This document shows positions 1-10,785 of a stretch of 64,000 nt of DNA, in pieces. The position numbers and the translations under genes were made by a program. Position 1 is the stretch's first letter. Each line of letters opens with the position of its first letter. The notes under the pieces were generated by a model that did not search any database, was not told where the DNA came from, and saw only the letters and a program-made list of their open reading frames with translations. Source of the DNA: Prostheceraeus crozeri (Eukaryota; Platyhelminthes; Polycladida; Euryleptidae); assembly GCA_907163375.1 (NCBI GenBank), contig CAJQUW010006273.1, positions 236,985 to 300,984 of the forward strand. The letters run 5' to 3'.

Positions 1-3000
1 GATCAGTCACCAAATTATGATTGATGCGTTTTTTACATCCTCCATGGTTTTACCAAAGAGGGAATTGTTTATAAATTTGAAAAAATCCTTTTCAAAAGGA
101 TTCTTGGAGGCAGCACGTTTCTGGCTATTAAAATCTATGTAAGACTTCAAAAAGGTCTTTTTGTGAAATTGAACACCCCTATGCACGTTTTGTAACTGCA
201 TGCCCATCCTTAAATAGAATTTGAGAATCTTGTAATGAACAATGTAATGTTCTTTATCATACTGGGTGAGCAGCAGCTTTCTGGCAGGATTATATTTCAT
301 TTTATTTTCTCCTTCATACTTAGATTTTAGTTGCTCCATGAAGGGAGAATACATATCTTCAGTCACTATACCAGACTCCGAAGCAAGAGGAAAGTATAAT
401 GTCTTATTTTTAATGCAGTCTGGATAGGTGAGGTCGACTTCAAACAAATAATTTATGTCGGCCTCATCTTCCAGTCCTAAAATGTGCTGGGGGTTGCAAA
501 AGTGTTCAACCTCATGGGGTTCAAGCCAAGCAAAGTGGGATTGTGGCAAAGGTTTCGACAGTGCACTTCCATATAAATTATTTTGGTCAATGTACATCAG
601 GTGGGTGTCAAATTCGGCATCGACTTTTTCATTGACAACATGCTTGCTGACAAACGTCAGTCCAACTCGGATCCGCGTTCAAACATGGTGTACATTTCGG
701 GATCGTCTAATAAATGTATTTTTTCCCTAGTCATTTTAAAAGCTGACTGATAGGACAACCCCAGTAAACTAATGTAATGGACGGGGTCCAACACGTCCTG
801 CTTCAGTGTAACTTTCCTAAAAGCCTCAAAGACATCGGCTAAGAGCAAAACATCTGATTTTAAGTAGGCAAGCATATAGTCACTAAACTATTGACAACCT
901 AATTCTTGCCATGCCTGCTGTGCATGCCTATAGTCATCAGGCGAACAGTCCTCACTCATCAAATCGTTCTTAAATTTATCAATGGACGGAAGGGATGTTT
1001 CTTTCAATGTGTCCATTGAACTAAAATAACTATAAGGAAACACCCCTTTCCGTCGCATGAGACTGTCACCAATAGTAGGATAGTCTTTCTTCAAATTTTG
1101 AATGAGGGGAAGTGAGTCTAAATTATTACCCAAAGTGGTTAAGGAAGAAGACATGAACTGGAAAATGTCCATAAACTTAACGTCATAAAAGACAGGCTTC
1201 CCCTCCTTCGTCTTGTCAATATGGACTTTGGCCGACAGAGACATGAATTTTTCCTTACTTTGCGCTATGACGTTCACCGACCATGACTTCATATGTCCTA
1301 GACCATGGCGAAGAAGAATATGCGCATCATAACATTTGATGTTATGAAAGATGACGGGGAGCGTTCGCCGTTTGAGCCTAAGTGAGAAAATACACTTACT
1401 GCACAAGGCAGACCTAAATTTGCCACTGAGATGGCAATGGTCCCTCACTTTCTTATGCTGCTTCTCATCAAAGGATGAACAGCAGCGGGGACATTCTGTG
1501 GTCATATCAAATTTTAATTTATCGACTTCTGTGAAACACATGGGTTTCCTAGTGAGCTCCGTTTCATAGCGTTGATGAAAACGGGCTTTTTTATCTAAAA
1601 ATTTTAAAAATTCTAAGATGCAGTCTTCACCTTGCCACACATGCAGTTTATTTTGGTTCCTATAGTAAGAATGCCAAACTTCATAACAGGCAATGGCTGC
1701 AGGTTGGTGAGTCTGATCTTCACTATCAATATGGCATTCAATGTCCGCATAAATGACACAAATGGGACTCAGCTCATTGCCTTTTCCCTCATACCTATGA
1801 AATTTATCTTTGCGCATCACTTCCATTTCAAGCTTACCCCGAGAGTACCACTCGTATTGCTGTTCAAAAAATGCTTTGGATGTGAAACGCCGTGTGCAGC
1901 GATCACAGTAATAAAAATTATCCCTATAGGTTGCTTGATGATGGTATAACTTTGAAATTTTAGGAATGCCACAATAATGCCATTCTGGTTGGTTGTCGCT
2001 ATACACTAGGAGGAGATTGACAACCCGGTCGAAGTTACTTTGGCGGTTGTTGTACCTAACGCCTTTCAGACCTTTTTCCCAGAGATGGACGACGATCTTA
2101 ATTTTATTAAGTTTTTCAAATTAGGCGATGCCTCTAAAATCTAGTGTGTTGACATCTAACCCGTCAAACTTAAGCTCATCCTTCCATTCACGATACTTGG
2201 GTGACTCTTTGACGATCCCTATCTATGTCATCATAGTGAAGTATGGAGAGGACGGCATACTTGAAACACTGGGACTGACACTCTACATTAATGACAGCCT
2301 TTTTGTCAGCCAGCGCTTTGGGGAGGGTGAAACAACCGCTCCCTTCTAAATTTTCTAATAAATTAATTTTGTGATCTACTTTCTCGATCCCTTCAAAGAC
2401 CAGTCCGCTGTCTCTTTCCAGGAACTTTTCCAGGTTTTTGACGAGATAGGTGGCATGTCTCTCTATCCACTCGTTCACATCACCTATGAGAAGAGCAGCA
2501 CAGGAGGCTATCCTAATCGTCACAGTGGACTCTACTTCTTCCGTACTTCTGTCTATTTTATTGAAACGAGCAGAGACGTAAAACATGCCTTTGAGCAAAA
2601 ACCTATCTAAACTCGCCAACATTTGATGAATTAAACCTATATTATTTGACAGGAATGGATGAATATCCTGTATAGGTTCAGAGCTTTCCATCTCATAGTC
2701 ACGAACGAGCCTCTCAAGGGAGAAGTTGCTCAGCCTTAGACTGACGTTGTTGTCATTGTAAAACTCAGTGGGATGTGTGTGACAGAGTGTGTGCGAAGAG
2801 AGAACAAACTCTGTGGGAAAGGTCGTCCGACACGAAGAACAGGAAAAGCCGACGGGTGGTGAGGGATGCTTCATACCTGTTGTTGTCGGTGGTTGCCTCA
2901 CACTGCCACATGATCCGCCTTCGATGTGAACTCGCAAGTTGGTGCTGTTGTATAACGTGCGTCCACAACCTTCACACTTGGGTCGTTGAGGGATCGGTCG

Positions 3001-3320
3001 GCGCTTTCCTCCTCTGCAGGCATTGCCAGCGGTGTGACGTCTCAAACTGTAGGCTGAGGCGAAGACCCTGTCACAACGCTGGCATCGATAGTCCTCCTTC
3101 TCCACTTCGACATCAATCTCCCTCTCCTCTCCGACTATCTCCAACTCCTGCTGCTCCAAGAGTCTCTCCACCGACTCGACGGAGAGGAGAGGGAGGTCGT
3201 TTGCTGCTGCAGGTAGTGGCGATGCTGGGGAGTTGGTTGGGTGGACCGGGATGTCACCGTCCAGGAGGTAGGCCGTCAGATCTGTTGAGAAAAAGAGAAA
3301 AGAGATTAGTAACATGATCA
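1..3320 (-). pseudogene. Family B DNA polymerase of Polinton type (fossil, partial)
   Basis: The polymerase would copy the linear element from a protein primer. Reading leftward, the parts are: a proline-rich and acidic N-terminal part with C2H2-like fingers (CQRCDRVFASAYSLRRH and CEGCGRTLYNSTNLRVH, about 2940-3090); the CFTLPKALADKKAVINVEC / CFKYAVLSILH block typical of these polymerases (about 2240-2340); the exonuclease motif YADIECHIDSE (about 1720-1760); the palm motif A region DQNNLYGSALSKPLP (about 540-595); and the motif B region NNSLFGKTMEDV (about 35-70). Motif C would lie beyond the left edge. The copy is broken, with about four to six breaks. The copy at 60413-64000 has the same order of motifs. 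The family assignment is firm; the exact clade (Polinton, adintovirus-like or other) is not. Confidence 0.8.
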
Positions 3321-3372
3321 TAATTTCAAGTTTGAAGTCTTATCCCCCTATTTCCCAATCACGGTTACTTAC

Positions 3373-4074
3373 CATCCAAGGACTTGATCTCCGGCAACAC
3401 CGATGATCGAGGAGGCACGAGTGGGACACGAGCCGAGGGTGGAAGAGTCCTGGGCTTGGGTGTCGGTGGGACGTGGTGGCGGGGAGCAGGGACTGGTGCA
3501 GGGAGCGGAGCAGGCGGTGGAGGTGGGGCGATGACGATGCCCGAGAAAGGAGTCGGACTTTGAGCGGAGGTGGATGGGTGGGAAGGTAGGGCCGGAAATT
3601 CAACATCGAATCTCCGCCTCGCGGCTTCTTCCCACTTCTTCATCTTGGCTAAATCTGTAGGGAGGAAAAAGAGATGAGATTAGAGGTTGCGGAGACAACA
3701 ATGATAGAGAGTAAGCTATACGGATACAGAAGTGCTAAAACATGACATTCCAACTCTCAGTTCTCATAGGTGAGGGTACTTACACTTGCCAAGCTGCTCG
3801 TAAGCTTGTCCCATTGCTCCTTGGGGGACGGGTTCCCCATTTCGAATGCATTCATGCACTGAAAATGAATGAGAGCAAAGATAAGCAGAGCTAAAATTTG
3901 GATTCGGTTTAAACATGAATAAAATAGGGGAGGGGTTTTGATTTTAATTGGGATGTTTACCTAATGATGTTAGTAATAGAGTGAGTCAACCTTGATACAA
4001 ATACTTACATTGCTCGATGGTAGCCTTCTCCATCTCGACAGCAATGCAGTAATTTTCAACTTTGTTGAATTCCA
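3373..4074 (-). other. 5' leader region of the element A polymerase, with splice-like signals
   Basis: Reading leftward, short open stretches are bounded by good GT-AG signals. Donor-like GTAAGT sites lie near 4005, 3780 and 3370. Polypyrimidine-AG acceptors lie near 3858, 3656 and 3283. The stretch at about 3373-3655 encodes a proline-rich segment (for example PPPPPAPLPAPVPAPRHH). The first ATG of this series is at 4072-4074. The signals suggest that the polymerase transcript has a multi-exon 5' end, which fits expression in a nucleus with host splicing. This is inference from sequence signals only; no transcript evidence is available. Confidence 0.5.
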
Positions 4075-4450
4075 TGACGGATAGTTGATAGTAGATAAGT
4101 AAGACTTCAATCACTTAAAAGGAAAGATGAGAATCGTTTCATTTGCCTAGTCAACGTTTGTCATGGGAGCAATCATTGAAATGACATGTAATGAATTACA
4201 TTTCCCTCTACTCCATATCATAAAGACTAACCTTTGTCGAATGGCTGAAGTACTCTGACCGGGCGAGAGAAAGCGTCATATTGAGTATGAAGTCGAACGC
4301 CCAACATGAGCAACGGCTGAGAGGTTTCGGTCTAACAAACGGCGAACAACCCGTGCAACGCAATCCCTCTACGCAGTACCCGCCGTCCCAAAGAAACGCT
4401 CGAGCAAAGGAGGTATTACAGCGGTGATATGTTTTATGAGCAGAAGTGAA

Positions 4451-4509
4451 TCTCTTGATAGCAAGAGACTATTCAACTTGATAGCAAGTCAAAACAACCT
4501 GATAGCAGG
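4451..4509. repeat. Cluster of three ATAG-loop hairpins
   Basis: Three adjacent inverted repeats share the loop ATAG but have different stems: TCTCTTG-ATAG-CAAGAGA (4451-4468), ACTTG-ATAG-CAAGT (4476-4489) and CCTG-ATAG-CAGG (4498-4509). Stem bases differ between copies yet stay paired. On the minus strand they sit just downstream of the putative transcription start and splice donor of the polymerase leader. Function unknown; protein-binding sites or RNA hairpins are possible. Confidence 0.75.
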
Positions 4510-4542
4510 AGCTCACCGACACTCACCTTGTGAAAGATAAAT

Positions 4543-4577
4543 GTGAAGAGCAGAGCTGGTATGCTGCCTTTTATAAG
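4543..4577 (-). promoter_or_regulatory. Putative TATA promoter of the element A polymerase
   Basis: The minus strand carries TATAAAAG at 4568-4575 within CTTATAAAAGGCAGC. A start about 30 bases downstream would fall near 4543, just before a splice-donor-like GTGAGTG (near 4530) and the three-hairpin cluster at 4451-4509. The first polymerase-side ATG is at 4072-4074. Spacing and orientation fit a core promoter for the leftward transcript. Confidence 0.45.
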
Positions 4578-5997
4578 ATTTTCCAAAGCGGTAAATGGAT
4601 TAGACCTCTCGTCCAATCACAGACGAGCTAGAGTTCCCGATGTGCGCACACATTTGTAACGCGTTATTGAAATCGTCTTAGGCAAAAATGATGTTTGGCA
4701 ATAGACTCAACCATGGCACCTAAGTCAATACATTGAAACATGATGATTGCACGGTTCGTTTTCATCAAGAGAGCTTCGGAGGTTTAATACAAGATTGCAT
4801 CCCTGAGTTTCAAAGGGAGGAGACAGAATTGGAAGCATGTTTAGACTACACACGAAAAATATTTACGGAGTTGATATCTTATTTCAAAGACAGTCTCATC
4901 AAGGCTCACTTAATTGCAAATGTCAATTACATTCATTTTCCACAAGGTGAAGAAGCGGAAAGTGTTGACTTTCAATTTCGTTCCTACGGACAAGAATGTG
5001 TTACTGATGCTTCTGAGTTTTAAACAAGACATCTGCGGAAAATTATTTCTCGGATGGACATTTTTCATGGTCACGGCGATCATTTGCTTCTGAATAAAAT
5101 AAACCATATTGTCATTGCCATTAGTAAAACGGGTTTCAATGATGAATGTTGATAAATCAAAGACCAAATAAAGTATTTTTTTCATGACGACTTTTTACTA
5201 ACTAGACTTGAGAGGTAACGAGCCTTAAGGGTCAGTTCATACCATGTAGTTGATTTCTATAAACGGTAGACTTGTTACACTTCGTGGTAGTATTATTCAT
5301 CAACGGTTTATCATGTTGAGTTCAATCTTCGAAATAAGCATATTTTGAACATCGCATGTCTCCCTATGTTTTTTCTGCTGATTTTACTAACTTGCGTTTT
5401 CTTCAATACTTGTATAGCAATCGACTGCGATACAGTAAAGTAACTTATGCGTTCAGAGCTTGTTCACTAGCGAAGAGAGAAGTCTGTGATGTGTTGCATG
5501 TGGTGCAAGGGTGGCCTCCCGTTTCATCCCTTCATCATTTAGCCTCGGTGATAGAGGCAGTTCTTAAAAGAACTCATGGTTCATTCTCAGATAACGTATG
5601 CAATAGAGAATTTAGAAAGTAGCCTGTGATAGATAGCCAAAACTCAACCGATTGGCGCTCAAAGTGCTACGTTGAGCGAAGAGACCACAACGACCGTTGG
5701 AAAGTCGGAATGAGGTAGGTCTCAAGCCCTTGCTACACTCATCACTACGATATCATCCGCTGTCTCAGGAGAGATCACCAACAGGAAGAATTATACCGAA
5801 GTTCTCCGTACCATGCAACGTTAAAGTTGTCTGATAACAGACACAACTTTATGATTATATTTTTTATATTTGTGTGATAGATTCAGTCAGACCGAAGTCT
5901 GTCCAGAGCAAACCACGAGGAGGTACTATCACTTTTTGCTCCATGTGGCTCTTAAAAGAGCCGTTTGTGGCGTTCTCGGGACTGCTGCTTGCTTCCT
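4578..5997. other. Spacer inside element A with two unrecognised plus-strand open frames
   Basis: Two plus-strand open frames occur. The one at 4733-5023 (96 residues, starting MKHDDCTVRFHQESFGG) has protein-like composition and a mixed charged and aromatic pattern. The one at 5356-5622 (88 residues, starting MSPYVFSADFTNLRF) is less convincing. Neither resembles a family known to me. Both run against the direction of the element's other genes, so they may be decayed element genes or chance frames. Nothing else is recognised here. Confidence 0.3.
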
Positions 5998-7245
5998 CAC
6001 AAGTCGGGGATATTAACTGAAATAAAAAGAAAATTCATTAGAGAACATAATGTTATTTGATTTCCTATAACTTACCTATTTCATACTTGCCTCTGAGTAT
6101 GATCTCATCTATTGGACCTTGACTTTTTACAATGAGGTGATTACATGAAATTCCCCTACTCGGATTCTCATAACAGCGTATAGGTGCAGATCGACTGCAC
6201 TCAAACAAAATTGGCGCTTGAATGATGTGAGCAGGTGAGCGAGTAGGCATATGTAGCTCGTAAGTTTGCCGTCCATGCTTCATGGACTTCTCCCCTCTCA
6301 ACTTTTGACTTTCAATTTTTAAATTCCTAATTTCTTCTTCCTTCGCCTTTCTATCCTCCATAACCAGATGCAACTCTTTCTGCAACCTCTCAACCTCAAC
6401 TTTATTGATCCTTCTCCCCTCAATCGCTTGATCTTTCTCCCACGTAACTTTTTCAATGCTTTTCTGCAAGGTGATGTTTAGTTCTCTAGTTCGAGACAGC
6501 TGTTCCATCTCATTCCGAGGTGATTTATTCTGTTTCTCACTGTCTTCAAACATACCCTTATATAATGCCGCCTGCCCCTTCGCTTCTTCAAGGGCCATAT
6601 CCTTCGAAGGATGAAAGGCCTCACTTTTACTTAAGCGGCGCTGCTTCAGTTTACAGCATGTTGTCATGATTCGCTTGTTGGTTGATGTCAAAGGAGCTCT
6701 CCGCTTTCGAGTGGCATCTAAATCTATGCAATCATCCTCATCTGATGTCATGGCCAAATCAGCCTTCAGCTGCTCTACTTCTTTTACATGTTTTTCCTCA
6801 TCACTGTTTGCCATCACTTGCCCTTCAGCCTGTTGATCTCTTTCACACACCTTTCATTTTCTTTGTTTTCATTCACTACCTTCGGTAAGTTTTCCACAGC
6901 CCTTGTCGCTTCATCAGCCTCCTTGTCGTCACTCAAAAGCAAATCTTTGTGAGCATTACTGTTCATGGAAACATATTCAGAGGTCTTTGCATTTGCAAAC
7001 ATGGCGAATACATGCTCATTAAACTTATTCTCATTTACGCATGCCCTATGCTCCATCAGCCACTCTCTATTCTTCTCGCTGGTTTTCATCATGCGACAGC
7101 GATAGCAAATAATAAACATCTTGCCTAAGTTGTGATTGTCATCGCTAAAAAAATTCTCTCCATCCGCATGCATATTGTGTGAGCGCAAGATTTTACCACA
7201 ACTGCACTGGCTTGTCTTGAAAATGGTGATATCGGTCATCTGCAA
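5998..7245 (-). pseudogene. GRF-like zinc finger plus coiled-coil protein of element A (fossil)
   Basis: Near the N terminus (about 7090-7220) is CSCGKILRSHNMHADG, then NLGKMFIICYRC about 22 residues later. This spacing of two Cys, N-x-G-K-x-F and a further Cys pair resembles GRF-type zinc fingers, which bind single-stranded DNA in several DNA-processing proteins. The rest (about 6065-6900) is rich in Glu, Lys and Leu with heptad-like spacing, consistent with a coiled coil. An acceptor-like TTTATCTCCTTGCAG lies just before the ATG near 7238. A donor-like GTAAGTT near 6073 and an acceptor near 6019 suggest a short last exon ending near 5998. The reading frame looks broken about once. It lies between the terminal repeat and the polymerase, so it is probably the element's second gene. 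The GRF assignment is tentative; a replication role is inference. Confidence 0.45.
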
Positions 7246-7331
7246 GGAGATAAAGTAGTTTGTGACATTGAGAAAATAATAGTCATCTCAAAGGAATAAC
7301 CTTCATCTAAAATTCGAGAGACCTAACTTGC

Positions 7332-7351
7332 AACGTTTGATAGCAAACGTT
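7332..7351. repeat. ATAG-loop hairpin (8-bp stem)
   Basis: AACGTTTG-ATAG-CAAACGTT is a perfect 8-bp stem with the same ATAG loop as the cluster at 4451-4509 but an unrelated stem. On the minus strand it lies just downstream of a splice-donor-like GTAAGTG (near 7362), mirroring the first cluster's position after a donor-like site. Confidence 0.7.
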
Positions 7352-7649
7352 ATCATAGCACTTACCATTTGTCTTGCAACTTGAAACAGGAGTGAACACT
7401 ACAGAAAAGAAGCGGTTTATACACCCAGTGAGCACAAAGCCATGATTCAGACCTTCCTTATTTGGCCATGCGTTTGACATGACAACAGCGGTTTTACCAA
7501 ATATGGGCATCGGCAGTCACCATGTTTTCAGTAACCAACCCCCAACACAAAGACTGGTTACCCTATGACGCGAAAAGTTTTGACGTCAATGCCTGCATTA
7601 AACCTCTCATTTTTACCAAGTTACAATGACAAACGATAGACGTTGCCAA

Positions 7650-9351
7650 CGCTGAGTTACTGAGGCTAGACGAGATTTCACAAAGGCCTGATAGCAGAAG
7701 CCATAGCGACTTGATAGCAAGCGTTTAGGTGTTAAAACTTCCATTGACCATCATTTTTAAAATTCAACTAGTATGTCAATGAGGATAGACAAGCTAGGCT
7801 GATGAATCCGTTACAGGCATCGCTCAGAGGGGATCTTATCCCGACTCCAAGGCCTCGGCCCTCAAATCCAACCTCCCGTGGACAGAGCGTGCTTCATATC
7901 ACTGTGTTGGTATTCGGACCCCGATTTTGACATGAAAATCAGTGGAGTTATCTACATCAAGAAGCAAGTCTCGAGCCGAAGCTCGCCTCTGACAACTTTA
8001 TAAAGGTCTTCATTGAAATCAGAAGGTTTGAAAACCTTATAAAACATCAAAAATAGCTAATTTAAATTTTTCAGCATTTAGTACTACTTATGAAATTTTA
8101 TAAGTAGTCTTTAAATATAGGTCTGATCAATAGCTATCGAACCTTTTTTGAATCAAGTCAAAAGGACTTGTAGAAGCAAAGTAACAAGCCTTTAAAGTTT
8201 TGGAGTCTTTTATGGCCTGGAGACTAAGGTTATCTCCTGGCTAACCTATAAGTCTGACGCCTTTGCTGATATCAGCAATGAAATTTTCTAAGTCGGTTTC
8301 CCGATGCTATCATCGGAGCTCCGGAGAGACGACCTACCTTTGACAATCTCTCTCGTCTTAAGGAAGTTTCTCATTCGGTTGCCAGCTTATATAGTTTGTG
8401 GCGATTAGCTGATGACGTCATCTAAATCATCCAAAACTTTAAACACTTCTATCTCCGGCTCTAGTGCTCCGATTGACTTCAAATTTTGACAGTCACGTTT
8501 CTCGCTCTCACCTTTTATTTAATGAATCCCTCGACTCTCTACGATTACCGGAAGCCGAGTTGAAAAACTCTGTCGTTTTTTCAAAGTATCCAAAATCTTG
8601 GAAAATGCGCAAAAATTCGATTTTAAACAAGCTCTCATTTGGAAACGAAACCTTCCACAAATCTGAAAAGGTAGGATCCTAGAGAACAAAGTACGGTGTT
8701 TCCACTAAAAGAAACCGGAGCTCTTCATTCACTTTCATTCCTGAGATAGTCGTCACCAAAGTAGGGTACAATTTAACATTTTCACGAAAAAGTCCTAAGT
8801 TCACCATTTCGCGATTTTCAAAAATTCAACATTTTGATCTCACACCTAAACCAAGGAAGACTTGGACAAACGATGCTTTCCACCGCATTTGGCTCACTCT
8901 TAGCTTTCAAACGCGCTATCACACGACTTTCTACGATCCTTCCCTCCCAAGTTGGAAGTCTGACTGGAGGGGGGTCAGAACTCTCCGATGGAGCTGGGAA
9001 TCACCATACCGATGCAGAATTGCACGTAGAATCCGAATCTGCCCTCCGTTTGTCCATCCGGACACTCCTTCAGCCCGAAATAGGACCTTTATCACCCCAA
9101 AACGTCAAAAACCTGCCTTTTTCTAAAGATAAAACATTTTCCTACCCTTTCCTCACAGGAGAGCTCATCCTTCCTTCCTTCCTCCCAGAGGGGAGAGGGA
9201 ACAGTTTCCTGCGCTCGGACCCATCCCTTCCAGCACATCCTTTGACCCTCTCCCTCACCTCCTTCCTTCCTTCCAGAGAGGGGGGGGCTGAGTCAGCATG
9301 ATGACTCAATATTTCACATTTTGCGCTTGCGTCTGGGATGGGATCACTACT
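7650..9351. repeat. Terminal inverted repeat of element A
   Basis: Parts match element B (58495 to about 59780) in reverse orientation. A 26-nt near-palindrome at 8083-8108 is identical to the reverse complement of 59332-59357. The stretch CTTGCGTCTGGGATGGGAT before the end at 9351 is repeated next to 58500. Looser similarity covers about 7690-8310 against 59180-59570. The middle (about 8320-9290) has diverged. An open frame at 8834-9301 lies wholly inside and is not believed to be coding. The inner boundary is approximate. Confidence 0.6.
7688..7721. repeat. Two further ATAG-loop hairpins at the inner edge of the terminal repeat
   Basis: CTG-ATAG-CAG lies at 7688-7697 and CTTG-ATAG-CAAG at 7710-7721. 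The first has a counterpart in element B at 59560-59569 (CTG-CTAT-CAG, opposite strand) within an aligned stretch of the two terminal repeats, so this hairpin is shared by both elements. Confidence 0.6.
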
Positions 9352-9479
9352 AAAATGTTTTAGGAGGTGAGAGGCTAGTCTACTAAAAGGCGCATGTTTT
9401 AGGATTTTCTATTAGTTACGAATAGTGTCTTGCTTTAGGAGGTGATTATCAGCTCGCTTGTGGTGCTGATTTACAGTAT
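9352..9479. other. Short host or unclassified spacer
   Basis: No feature is seen between the end of element A and the first recognisable LINE sequence. Confidence 0.4.
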
Positions 9480-10635
9480 TTGAATGCAAGATCAACGAAC
9501 TCGAAATCTTTAACGAAATAATTTACGAAACTAATCAAAGAAAGTACATGGAGAAAAATGTCATTGTCAAAGGGCTTGCTCTGTGAGCTGATGGGGCAGT
9601 GGACGATAGAAAGTCAGATGACCGAAGCAAGATAAATATAGTTCTGTCTTATCCGGGTTTGCCAAACGATATTGCTGACGATGTATGTCGATTGACGAAT
9701 TTCAAAAACTCGGGCATTTCTCTTCTCGGGGTCAAATTAAAAACGACAGACAGTCTGCTCTTCAGAAATGCAGATTACTAAGATATTTTAGTGAGTTCAC
9801 GAATCTTTATGTCAACCCTGATCGCACCTCTTTTCAACAACAGCAATTTCTTGAACACTGAAAAGAATTGAAACGCCATAAGGACACTGGTGATGATGAG
9901 GTGCTTTTTAAAAGTAAATTTATTGGCAAAGCTCCTTAATAAAATTTTCAGATCTCAATCTCAAGACAAATTCTCAATCCAACTAGAAATTACGTGAGTA
10001 GTCCTAGTCTGCCAAATATTTTGTCTGCTAATGTGCGATCTGTCATGAATAAACTTGACGAAACATATGCAACTCTTTTGTCACAGAAAGTTAATCATTT
10101 CGCAGCCACCGAGATATGGTTACATGATGGCATTGCTGATCACTTGATAAATTTTCCGAATTTCTCTGTTTATAGGTGTGATCGTCAATTATGTTGTGGA
10201 GGCGGAGTTATGGACTCATTATTCATTAGCGATAAAATGTTTATTACCGATAGACCAGCCTAAGAAAACACATCTTTATTTTCATTTACCTCCTGACTTT
10301 GTGTCTTCCTCTCTATCAGTATTAATCGCTAGGCATATCATTAAATGATGAATGATGATCAATTATCATCAATGATAATCATTTACAACTGTGATCCTTT
10401 TCTTACCCAGCATTGCGACTTCGTTATTATATTTTGTGGATACCATTTCTCATATATGCCAACAACTTGATTTTACGAATCAGGTTGCTGAGCCTAACTA
10501 GGCAATCTGCGATATTATACTATTTACTTATTTCTAGTGATCTCTCGGCGGACGTCTCCGTCTCGGTGATGGCTCCAATCTCTTCATCAGATCACAATTG
10601 CATCTACATGCATGTTTGCCCTACTGTGCCTTTAT
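9480..10635 (+). mobile_element. CR1-like LINE, 5' part (ORF1 end and endonuclease), interrupted
   Basis: The end of ORF1 shows an RRM-like pattern: NIVLSYPGLPNDIADDVCR near 9630, then VNPDRTSFQQQQFLEH near 9815, a typical C-terminal signature of LINE ORF1. ORF2 starts near 9994 with an AP-endonuclease N terminus: ILSANVRSVMNKLDETY, then TEIWLHDGI and YRCDRQLCCGGGV. The endonuclease tail, with SSDHNCIYMHVC, is visible near 10577-10620 in another frame, so the copy is frameshifted. It stops where the 3' end of the L2-like LINE begins (about 10636). Its continuation reappears at about 14229. This is an old copy with several frameshifts. Confidence 0.7.
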
Positions 10636-10785
10636 TTATTTCCACGAATAATTTTTAAGTGGCATTTCGTTAGACACTACAAGGCCACTTTACAATTAGA
10701 CATATTACAACATAACATCTGGATCGGAAAATAGAGTGGAAGTAAACAGTTAAGAAATGCTGGAGAGAGAGAGAGAAAAACGGGG

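Larger units (their letters stand above)
1..9351 (-). mobile_element. Polinton-like element A (right-hand part, fossil)
   Basis: All recognisable genes read leftward: a protein-primed type family B DNA polymerase (1 to about 3320), its promoter and leader (about 3370-4577), and a zinc-finger/coiled-coil gene (about 6000-7245). The right end is set at 9351 because reading inward from there the sequence starts AGTAGTGATCCCATCC, which matches the outer end of element B near 58495 in opposite orientation. Polintons are known to start with AG and to carry long terminal inverted repeats. The left end lies outside the window. The element is broken, with roughly half a dozen breaks in the visible polymerase. 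No integrase, ATPase, protease or capsid gene is recognised in this part, so it may be a compact PolB-only relative. It is moderately old, judging from the divergence between the two terminal repeats. Confidence 0.65.

Noticed and set aside
8834-9301. 155-residue plus-strand open frame
   Set aside because: It lies wholly inside the terminal repeat of element A, is low in sequence complexity and matches no family; treated as chance.
10001-10050. Gap between ORF1 and ORF2 of the CR1-like LINE as a separate gene
   Set aside because: Both sides fit one LINE; no independent gene is needed.
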